From Clostridiales bacterium (GTDB lineage: Bacteria > Bacillota > Clostridia > Peptostreptococcales > Anaerovoracaceae), in the NCBI GenBank assembly GCA_009778415.1, contig WRJV01000167.1:1-5468 (forward strand): a stretch of DNA of 5,468 nt, in the 5' to 3' direction. The position numbers and the translations under genes were made by a program. This document shows, piece after piece, positions 1 through 5,443 of this stretch (the stretch's first letter is position 1; the number at the start of each line of letters is the position of its first letter). The notes below the pieces were generated by a model. That model saw nothing but the letters and a program-made list of their open reading frames with translations, searched no databases and was not told where the DNA came from.

Positions 1-21
1 AGTTGGTAGTTGGTAGTTGGT

Positions 22-105
22 AGTTGGGAGTTGGTAGATGGTAGTTGGTAGATGGTAGTTGGTAGTTGGGAGTTGGTAGATGGTAGTTGGTAGTTTGGAG
101 TTGGT
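22..105 (+). repeat. 42 bp higher-order repeat inside the left array (two copies)
   Basis: Writing A for AGTTGGT, B for AGTTGGG, C for AGATGGT and D for AGTTTGG, the array from position 1 reads A A A, then B A C A C A (22-63), then B A C A D A (64-105). The two six-unit blocks are identical except for three bases in the fifth unit (C at 50-56 against D at 92-98). This points to duplication of a 42-base block, not only unit-by-unit slippage, followed by divergence of one unit. The divergent unit D lies at the point where the nnrD frame passes through the array. Confidence 0.85.
68..72 (+). promoter_or_regulatory. Shine-Dalgarno-like GGGAG formed by the repeat array, for nnrD
   Basis: GGGAG spans the junction of the variant unit AGTTGGG (64-70) and the next unit. 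It lies 7 bases before the ATG at 80, which is itself created by the variant unit AGATGGT (78-84). A TAG at 77-79 closes the frame immediately upstream, so translation of nnrD cannot begin earlier than 80. The spacing is good for a ribosome binding site. The alternative starts TTG 113 (GGAG at 97-100, 12 bases away) and ATG 158 (no clear site) are less well served. Confidence 0.5.
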
Positions 106-985
106 AGTTGAGTTGGGAGTTGAGTGGATAACAGCGGAATATGCGGAAACTGCAATAATGGACCGTAGGAGGGAAGCGCACAAGGGTGACTTCGGCAAAA
201 TCCTCGTGGTTGCCGGTTCGGTTGGGATGGTCGGTGCTGCAATCCTATGTGGGAAGGCTGCATACAGGGCAGGCGCCGGGCTTGTAAGGGTCGCAATCGA
301 CGAAAGCCTGTTCCCGATAATCCAAATTGCGTTGCCGGAAGCTACGTGTGTGCCAAGGCAGATTTTTTCCGGATACGACGTGATAGCGGCAGGCCCGGGG
401 CTTGGCGACAATCCTGAAAACGAGGAGTTGATTTGCCGGCTATTGAGAGAATGCGACAAAACTGTCGTGTTGGACGCCGACGGGCTCAACGCCCTTGCTA
501 AAGCGGGAAAGGCAGGAGCACTGAAGGATACAGCTGCAAAGGTTGTCATAACTCCGCATATGGGGGAAGCCAAGCGGCTAATCCCTAAAAGCCGGTTGGA
601 AAAAGATTGGCCTACCGAGACCGTTTCAGATGAAAGCAGGCTCAAAATAGCAGAGATGCTGATGGAGGAAACGGGTGCCACAGTTGTGCTGAAGGGGGCG
701 GGTACGATAGTGGCAGACCAGGAGCATGGCGCATTTGTCAATACGACGGGAAACCCCGGCATGGCGACAGGCGGCAGCGGGGACGTCCTTGCAGGGATTA
801 TCGCCGCGTTTGCAGGGCAGGGAGCAAGCCCATGGGATTCCGCGAAAGCGGGAGTCTTCATACATGGATTGGCGGGCGACATGGCAGCGGACGCTTTTGG
901 GGAGCACGGAATGACTGCCATGGACATCGTGGACATGACGCCACATGCGATTAAGGGAATCCGGGACCGAAGAAGGAGGGGATAG
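80..985 (+). CDS. nnrD: ADP/ATP-dependent (S)-NAD(P)H-hydrate dehydratase (YjeF C-terminal domain type)
   Basis: This cytosolic repair enzyme converts hydrated, inactive NADHX/NADPHX back to NAD(P)H at the expense of ADP or ATP. The 301 residues carry the whole ribokinase-like dehydratase domain: HKGDFGKILVVAGS (34-47), GAGLVRVAI (65-73), AAGPGLG (103-109), VVLDADGLNAL (129-139), ITPHMGEAKRL (157-167), VVLKGAGTIV (202-211), GNPGMATGGSGDVLAGII (224-241, with the catalytic-type GSGD Asp at 235) and HGLAGDMAAD (262-271). The NnrE epimerase domain fused in front of NnrD in many bacteria is absent, leaving about the length of stand-alone NnrD proteins. The first 15 or so residues are encoded by repeat units and are not family sequence; homology begins near WITAEY (16-21). 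ATG 80 is chosen for its repeat-derived Shine-Dalgarno sequence; TTG 113 is the main alternative. The stop is 2 bases before the next gene. Function is secure; the exact start is not. Confidence 0.95.
   Translation: MVVGSLELVVELGVEWITAEYAETAIMDRRREAHKGDFGKILVVAGSVGMVGAAILCGKAAYRAGAGLVRVAIDESLFPIIQIALPEATCVPRQIFSGYDVIAAGPGLGDNPENEELICRLLRECDKTVVLDADGLNALAKAGKAGALKDTAAKVVITPHMGEAKRLIPKSRLEKDWPTETVSDESRLKIAEMLMEETGATVVLKGAGTIVADQEHGAFVNTTGNPGMATGGSGDVLAGIIAAFAGQGASPWDSAKAGVFIHGLAGDMAADAFGEHGMTAMDIVDMTPHAIKGIRDRRRRG
973..980 (+). promoter_or_regulatory. Strong Shine-Dalgarno AAGGAGGG for the small exported protein
   Basis: AAGGAGGG lies 7 bases before the ATG at 988 and within the last Arg-rich codons of nnrD. 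It is a near-perfect anti-SD match and fixes the start of the next gene. It also explains the RRRRG tail of NnrD, which reads through this purine-rich site. Confidence 0.9.
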
Positions 986-987
986 AG

Positions 988-1383
988 ATGAAAAAGAAAT
1001 TGTTGTTGGCAGCAGGGGTAGTGGTTTTGCTGATAGTCGGAGCAGTGGCTTGGGCTGCCAGCGACGGGCCGGGGTCAGAGAGCGACCCTGTTGTGAGCAA
1101 GAGTTACGTGGACGCAAAGACATCGTTTGAGCCGATCCAGCTGGAAGAGGGGCAAAAGCTGATCGGCGTTGAAGGCACAGAGATAATCCTGCGGAGCGGC
1201 GAAGCATTTGCTATAGACAACGGTGAAAACGGGGTTTCAGACTTGACGTCAGGCAAAGACCTCATGTCCGGCGACCAAGTTGCCGCAAACCACCTGCTGC
1301 TTGTGCCTAGGGACGACGGCAGAGGGATAATGGCGCTTACCGAAGCTTGGGTTATGGTCAGGGGCGGCTATGAGATACAATAG
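988..1383 (+). CDS. Small exported protein of unknown function (signal peptide plus about 105-residue domain)
   Basis: The 131-residue product begins MKKK, followed by a hydrophobic stretch (about 5-21) and an AWA|AS site, which fits signal peptidase I cleavage after residue 23. There is no cysteine, so it is not a lipoprotein; if uncleaved it would be a single-pass anchor. The mature part starts with a polar linker GPGSESDPVVSKSYVD (27-42). It continues into a compact domain with GQKLIGVEGTEIILRSGEA (55-73), GVSDLTSGKDL (82-92), NHLLLVPRDDGRG (101-113) and WVMVRGGYEI (121-130). I recall similar small secreted Firmicutes proteins sharing the DP-V-KSYVD and ILRSG/NHLLVPR/DGRG patterns, but I know of no assigned function and could not run a search. 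The start is set by AAGGAGGG. It lies 2 bases after nnrD and 19 bases before the membrane protein gene, so co-expression with the envelope genes is likely. The extracytoplasmic location is a prediction. Confidence 0.88.
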   Translation: MKKKLLLAAGVVVLLIVGAVAWAASDGPGSESDPVVSKSYVDAKTSFEPIQLEEGQKLIGVEGTEIILRSGEAFAIDNGENGVSDLTSGKDLMSGDQVAANHLLLVPRDDGRGIMALTEAWVMVRGGYEIQ

Positions 1384-1393
1384 GCGGCTAAAT

Positions 1394-1398
1394 GAGGG
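1394..1398 (+). promoter_or_regulatory. Shine-Dalgarno-like GAGGG deciding the start of the DUF5693-like gene
   Basis: GAGGG stands 4 bases before ATG 1403. The in-frame ATG 1370, preceded by AGGGGC at 1360-1365, would overlap the upstream gene by 14 bases and add 11 residues (RYNRRLNEGI after the Met) that look like read-through of the overlap. ATG 1403 gives the usual layout of a short cytoplasmic tail followed by a membrane anchor. The spacing is somewhat short, so ATG 1370 cannot be excluded. Confidence 0.5.
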
Positions 1399-1402
1399 AA
1401 TT

Positions 1403-3598
1403 ATGAAAAGCTACATCGATTACTTAAAAGAAAACAAAATCCTGCTGGCAGCGCTGGCAGCGGTGTTCATCGTATGTTTTTTTGTGATAGGGACGAGGTA
1501 TTCAATCGAAAGCAGGAACAATTCTTACGACATAGTCCTCGACTACAACGAAGTCGCAGACATGGCGATGCAGTCGGAGCATGACACTTCATGGTGGCTT
1601 GAAAAGTTCAAGGGGATGGGAATTGACAAAGTTGGGCTCATCGAAGAGAGCTTTCAGTCGCTAATGGAAAACAAGGACGTCCACCTCACCGGCGCACTGA
1701 TGGGCAATGTTGCTAAAGACGCGTTCTGGCAGGCCCGTTACCCGAATGAGGTCACTGATTGGCTAAACGGCAATGGGTTTTCAAAGTACGACGTTTTAGT
1801 CGAAATAGAAGGCGAAAACACGGTTTCATTCGTACTAGACGCTGTTAAGCAAAGATTTAACCCAGATGATTACCATATATTCGATATACAGAGCAAAGCG
1901 TACATACTGCTTTACGGAACGGCGGACGTTACCCTCTATACCGGGCGGTACAAGTACATGGATTCGATAGGGCAGGGCTTTGTTGAGAGGATAGACGCCG
2001 AGAACTCAAAGATCATGTACATTAGCCTCGGACTCCTGCCGGAAAAAGTGGAGGAAATCAAGAGCCTGGGCATGGAAATAGTACCGCGCACCATGAGCTA
2101 CAAGGGGTGGAACGACACAAAATTCGGCAAAGCCGTCATTGAAAGCTTCTCAAAGCTCGGCATAACCCCAAGGTACATGATCGTGGGCGGCGAAGCGATG
2201 CTCGGCATGGACGACGGGCAGAGCCTGTCTTTTGACTACATGAACGAGAACGGGATACCGGTCGGACTGATTGAAAACACGACTCAGCTTCAAAACATCA
2301 TACAGGGCGGATTGCTGGAAGTCGCAGCAGAATCCGGCTACAACGCAGTCCGGGTGTTTACCATGTGGGACTACATACAAAGCAGGTACGAGTATTACGG
2401 ATACAAGGGCGCCGAGGAAATCGAGAACACGCTGTTCCGCGCAGTGACAGAGAGGAACATTCGGGTGATTTATTTCAAACCGATAAAGTATTTCAAAGAC
2501 CTGCACACGTATGTGACGGATGTTTCCGTTTATGAAGACATGTTTGCAAACCTTGAGGTGAGGCTCGCCGAACACGGGATACACTATGGGCCGGCTTCGG
2601 TGATGGATGGTCACAAAGTGCCGCGCGCATTCAAGATGCTGTTCGGTATCGGTGCTGTCCTTGGTGCAGTGCTGTTGCTGCGCAGCTTTTTGCCTATGAG
2701 GCGAAAAACTTCTTTGCTGCTTGCGGGGGCGGGCATTGTCTGCGTCCCTGCTGCGTTTTACGTCATGCCCAATACCGCAGAGCTGATTGTGAGCCTGGCG
2801 GTAGCCATAATTTTCGGATGCCTTGCAACTACGTTTTTTACTGCGGGCAGCAAGCATTGCAAGGACCGACTGGCAAGGGACACCGGCACGCTTAAAATCA
2901 TCATGTACAGCGTATCGACTTTGGCAGTTTCAGTCGTTATTGCGCTTTTAGGCGGAATGCTGACAGCCGCGCCCCTCTCCTCAGTGAATTACATGCTGGA
3001 AATAGACATATTCAGAGGGGTTAAGGTGGCACAGCTGCTCCCAATTGCGTACTTTGCAGTTGCGTATCTCGCGTATTTCGGCATCGGTAGCGGCAAAACA
3101 GCAGCCGGCAAATTGGAATTCAAGGATTTGCGGGGCTTGCTGGATTCCAGCTTTAAACTTTGGATGGTCCTTTTGGGCTTGGCACTCGGCGGGCTTGGCG
3201 CCTACTACATCATGCGGACCGGGCACGATTCGTCTATTGAGGTTTCAAGCTATGAGATGCTTTTCAGGAACGAGCTTGAGAACGTGCTGGCTGCAAGGCC
3301 TAGGACAAAAGAATTCCTTGTGGCGTTCCCTTCGGTGATGATGATGGTGTATACGTCAGTGAGGCGCTTCAAACTGTGGCCGATAGTGTTCGGGATAGGG
3401 GGGGTCATAGGCATGACTTCTGTCATCAACACTTTCCAGCATATCAGGACACCGCTCTACCTTGGGTTCATGAGGACGGGATATTCGCTGCTGTTTGGAA
3501 TAATCGTGGGCGTCGCAGCCATTTTGGTCTTCGAAGGCTTGCACAGGGTATACGACAGGTTTTTCAGGAAGTACGTCGAGGCAGCTGCGGATGTATAA
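1403..3598 (+). CDS. DUF5693-like multi-spanning membrane protein with large extracytoplasmic domain
   Basis: The 731-residue product has an N-terminal membrane anchor (about 13-30), a soluble region of about 375 residues, then a hydrophobic C-terminal half. Likely membrane segments there are near 411-427, 436-453, 460-480, 497-520, 541-561, 586-604, 637-651, 656-672 and 692-712. The soluble region alternates predicted strands and helices, as in DKVGLIEESFQSL (75-87), IMYISLGLLPEKVEEIKSLG (204-223) followed by MEIVPR, and RNIRVIYFKP (351-360). This resembles a TIM-barrel-type fold, which is an inference. RNELENVLAARPRTKEFLVA (622-641) matches the ARPRTKEF signature I associate with DUF5693. 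Families of this type often sit directly upstream of csaB and tagA-like genes in Clostridia and Negativicutes. A role in export, assembly or modification of the surface polymer is a reasonable guess, not an established function. The 3' end overlaps csaB by 8 bases, implying coupled translation. ATG 1370 is the alternative start (742 residues). Confidence 0.88.
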   Translation: MKSYIDYLKENKILLAALAAVFIVCFFVIGTRYSIESRNNSYDIVLDYNEVADMAMQSEHDTSWWLEKFKGMGIDKVGLIEESFQSLMENKDVHLTGALMGNVAKDAFWQARYPNEVTDWLNGNGFSKYDVLVEIEGENTVSFVLDAVKQRFNPDDYHIFDIQSKAYILLYGTADVTLYTGRYKYMDSIGQGFVERIDAENSKIMYISLGLLPEKVEEIKSLGMEIVPRTMSYKGWNDTKFGKAVIESFSKLGITPRYMIVGGEAMLGMDDGQSLSFDYMNENGIPVGLIENTTQLQNIIQGGLLEVAAESGYNAVRVFTMWDYIQSRYEYYGYKGAEEIENTLFRAVTERNIRVIYFKPIKYFKDLHTYVTDVSVYEDMFANLEVRLAEHGIHYGPASVMDGHKVPRAFKMLFGIGAVLGAVLLLRSFLPMRRKTSLLLAGAGIVCVPAAFYVMPNTAELIVSLAVAIIFGCLATTFFTAGSKHCKDRLARDTGTLKIIMYSVSTLAVSVVIALLGGMLTAAPLSSVNYMLEIDIFRGVKVAQLLPIAYFAVAYLAYFGIGSGKTAAGKLEFKDLRGLLDSSFKLWMVLLGLALGGLGAYYIMRTGHDSSIEVSSYEMLFRNELENVLAARPRTKEFLVAFPSVMMMVYTSVRRFKLWPIVFGIGGVIGMTSVINTFQHIRTPLYLGFMRTGYSLLFGIIVGVAAILVFEGLHRVYDRFFRKYVEAAADV

Positions 3599-4688
3599 AA
3601 TACTGATTTCCGGCTACTATGGTTTCAACAACATCGGCGACGAGTCAATACTAAAGGCGGTCGTTGACAATTTGCGCGAACGGCTTGAAGGGATCGAAGT
3701 GACTGTGCTTTCGCAGAGCCCTGCGTCCACGACAGAGAAATACGGGGTCAGGTCGGCGAACCGCAAATCCGTCAGGGCCATAATATCAGAGACAAAGAGG
3801 TGCGACCTGCTCATCAGCGGCGGTGGCAGCCTGCTTCAAGACGTGACGAGCAGGCGGAGCATCGTATATTACTTGGCAATCATGAGGCTGGCGCGTTTCA
3901 TGGGCAAGAAGGTTATGATATACAGCCAGGGTATCGGGCCGATAAACTCTGAAAAAAACAGGAAACTGACCGCAAAAGTGCTGCAGAAAGTCGACGGCAT
4001 AGTCGTCAGGGACGATTCTTCAAAGAAGCTCTTGACGGAAATAGGGATCGATCCGGGCAGCATAACCGTTACGGCAGACCCGGTGCTCCGGGTGAAGCCA
4101 GTCTCAAAGTCGAAAGGCAGGCAGATTTTGGAGGGCGAAGGGTTTTCCAAATCATCGGGAAAGCCCACAGTTGGCTTTGCAATCAGGGAGCGCAACAGGG
4201 ACGAAGCATTTATCAACGAGCTGTGCATCTCGATGGAGCGGCTTATCGAAGAGCAGAACGCTCAGATAGTGCTGATCCCTTTTCATTATTCGGAGGACAT
4301 GCCGTTTATCGAAGAAATTGAGAAGAGGCTTGGAGGCAGGGTTTTTACTGTGAAGCACAAGTACCTTACCGAGGAAATGCTGAGCATCATCGGTAACATG
4401 GACGTCTTGGTGGGCGTCAGGCTTCACGCGCTGATCCACGCGGCAATAATGGACGTTTCGATGATCGCCGTATCGTACGACCCAAAGATCAACTCATTCA
4501 TGCACTCTGTCGGAATGAAGGCGATGTGCAGCATATACGACTTCACGAGCGAATTTTTCATGGAAGAGTTCAGCAAGGTGACGAAAAGCGGGGAAAAGAC
4601 GAGGGAAACAGTCCAGCTCAGGATAAAAGAGCTCATAAAGAAGCTCGAAAGCAACGAAGAAATCATAAAAAAACTGATGGAAGAATAA
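3591..4688 (+). CDS. csaB: Polysaccharide pyruvyl transferase, CsaB type
   Basis: The 365-residue protein is predicted to transfer pyruvate from phosphoenolpyruvate onto a sugar of the peptidoglycan-linked secondary cell-wall polymer. In Bacillus-type organisms this pyruvate ketal is what SLH domains of S-layer proteins bind. Family features visible: the N-terminal glycine-rich motif GYYGFNNIGDES (8-19), LLISGGGSLLQD (73-84), MIYSQGIGP (109-117), a VVRD segment (138-141), TADPVL (161-166), VGFAIRE (194-200), the histidine-bearing VGVRLHALIHAA (274-285) and SYDPK (295-299). Length is normal for CsaB. There is no signal peptide or membrane segment, consistent with a cytoplasmic enzyme acting on a lipid-linked intermediate. 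The C-terminus (about 335-365) is rich in Lys and Glu and looks helical. ATG 3591 lies inside the end of the upstream gene, with GAGG at 3578-3581 as a modest ribosome binding site. Confidence in the family is high; the acceptor sugar is inferred. Confidence 0.95.
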   Translation: MYKILISGYYGFNNIGDESILKAVVDNLRERLEGIEVTVLSQSPASTTEKYGVRSANRKSVRAIISETKRCDLLISGGGSLLQDVTSRRSIVYYLAIMRLARFMGKKVMIYSQGIGPINSEKNRKLTAKVLQKVDGIVVRDDSSKKLLTEIGIDPGSITVTADPVLRVKPVSKSKGRQILEGEGFSKSSGKPTVGFAIRERNRDEAFINELCISMERLIEEQNAQIVLIPFHYSEDMPFIEEIEKRLGGRVFTVKHKYLTEEMLSIIGNMDVLVGVRLHALIHAAIMDVSMIAVSYDPKINSFMHSVGMKAMCSIYDFTSEFFMEEFSKVTKSGEKTRETVQLRIKELIKKLESNEEIIKKLMEE

Positions 4689-4690
4689 GC

Positions 4691-5443
4691 ATGGCAACAA
4701 ACGGAGCGAAAAGGGCGAGGATACTGGGAGTGCCCGTCGACATGGTCACAAGGGCTGAGGCGATGGAAATATTCACCGGTTTGATGGGTGCGGCTGGGTG
4801 CAGCCTCGTCGTCACGCCCAACTCGGAAATCGTGCTCGCGGCGTCCAAGGACAGCGAGCTGAAAACGCTGATCGAAAGCGCGGGGCTGATAATCCCTGAC
4901 GGGGTCGGCCTAGTCTACGCGTCCAGGATACTCAAAAAACCCCTTGTGGAGAGAGTCACCGGCATAGATTTTTTGTCTGATGTCTTGGCGTACCTGCAGG
5001 ATGCCGGCAAATCGGCATACTTTTTGGGGAGCAAGCCGGGTGTTGCAGAGCTCGCCGCAGAAAACATGAAAGCCAAATACCCAAATATAGATATTGCCGG
5101 GCACCACCACGGGTATTTCGGCAAGGCTGACGAAAAGGCTGTTGTCGATGAAATAAACAGGTCGGGGGCGCAGTTCCTATGCACAGCCATGGGGTCCCCA
5201 AAGCAGGAAATGTTCGTCTACGATCACCGAGAGGAGCTTGCCAACGTTCGGGCAGCGATGGGCGTAGGCGGCAGCCTTGACGTGTGGGCAGGAAATTTGA
5301 AGCGAGCGCCGGAGTTTTACCAGAAGCACGGCCTCGAATGGCTGTACAGGCTGTTGCAGGAGCCGTCAAGAATAAAAAGGATGCTTAAGCTTCCGTTATT
5401 CATGGTTAAAGTGCTTTTTTCGAGGGGAGTTTGGAGTGGGTAG
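4691..5443 (+). CDS. tagA: WecG/TagA/CpsF-family N-acetylglucosaminyldiphosphoundecaprenol N-acetyl-beta-D-mannosaminyltransferase
   Basis: This 250-residue GT26-family enzyme is predicted to add ManNAc from UDP-ManNAc to undecaprenyl-PP-GlcNAc at the inner face of the membrane, an early step of wall-polymer synthesis. Visible motifs are VVTPNSEIV (40-48), GLIIPDGVGLV (65-75), ERVTGIDF (87-94), YFLGSKPGVAELAA (110-123), GHHHGYF (137-143), AMGSPKQE (166-173) and GVGGSLDVWAGNLKRAP (191-207), then an Arg/Lys-rich tail EWLYRLLQEPSRIKRMLKLP (216-235). As I recall, T37, D65 and Q167 are important in Thermoanaerobacter TagA; the equivalents here would be T42, D70 and Q172, at a constant offset of 5. 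The basic tail corresponds to the membrane-contacting appendage of that enzyme. ATG 4691 is 2 bases after the csaB stop, with GGAAG at 4679-4683. An in-frame extension back to 4526 overlaps csaB and is not family-like. The last five residues (GVWSG) and the stop come from the downstream repeat. The symbol is by family; tarA and wecG are alternatives. Confidence 0.94.
   Translation: MATNGAKRARILGVPVDMVTRAEAMEIFTGLMGAAGCSLVVTPNSEIVLAASKDSELKTLIESAGLIIPDGVGLVYASRILKKPLVERVTGIDFLSDVLAYLQDAGKSAYFLGSKPGVAELAAENMKAKYPNIDIAGHHHGYFGKADEKAVVDEINRSGAQFLCTAMGSPKQEMFVYDHREELANVRAAMGVGGSLDVWAGNLKRAPEFYQKHGLEWLYRLLQEPSRIKRMLKLPLFMVKVLFSRGVWSG

Larger units (their letters stand above)
1..127 (+). repeat. AGTTGGT heptanucleotide tandem array (left)
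   Basis: The first 105 bases divide into fifteen consecutive 7-base units. Most are AGTTGGT, with variants AGTTGGG (22-28, 64-70), AGATGGT (36-42, 50-56, 78-84) and AGTTTGG (92-98). The array then decays through a 5-base unit AGTTG (106-110), AGTTGGG (111-117), another AGTTG (118-122) and AGTGG (123-127) before unique sequence begins. There is no C on this strand until position 132. Because 7 is not a multiple of 3 and each perfect junction spells TAG, a perfect array has a stop in every + frame once per 21 bases; the opposite strand stays open. The array touches the window edge, so its full length is unknown. Its 3' end is also the 5' end of the nnrD reading frame. There are no spacers, so this is not a CRISPR. 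The function is not known to me. Confidence 0.97.

Noticed and set aside
1..105. Minus-strand coding through the array (open TNYQLPT-type periodic frame)
   Set aside because: The reverse strand of the heptamer has no stop codons, but the open frame is a property of the repeat itself; no start site or adjoining gene supports translation.
1..127. CRISPR array
   Set aside because: The repeats are 7 bases, contiguous and without unique spacers, and there are no cas genes in the window.
80..135. Canonical sigma-70 type promoter for the operon
   Set aside because: TTG trimers are abundant in the repeat, but no -35 is paired at proper spacing with a recognisable TATAAT-like -10; calling one would be guesswork.
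626..1207. Open frame of 193 codons on the minus strand
   Set aside because: It lies opposite nnrD and the small exported protein gene, both well supported, has a low-complexity Arg/Ser/Pro-rich product without recognisable motifs, and lacks a convincing ribosome binding site.
1370..1402. Earlier start for the DUF5693-like gene at ATG 1370
   Set aside because: It overlaps the preceding gene by 14 bases and adds 11 residues before a typical short tail and membrane anchor; ATG 1403 was preferred, although the two cannot be separated with certainty.
1477..1483. Run of seven T as a terminator or slippage site
   Set aside because: It encodes the Phe-Phe of the N-terminal membrane anchor (VCFFVIG), with no preceding hairpin.
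2150..2857. Open frame of 235 codons on the minus strand
   Set aside because: It is antisense to the DUF5693-like gene; the product is rich in His, Arg, Gln and Cys with no domain pattern, typical of an antisense shadow in moderately GC-rich DNA.
4526..4690. N-terminal extension of the TagA-like protein by 55 residues
   Set aside because: The extension overlaps csaB in another frame, is highly charged and unlike the family, while ATG 4691 has a ribosome binding site, 2-base spacing after csaB and a normal family length.
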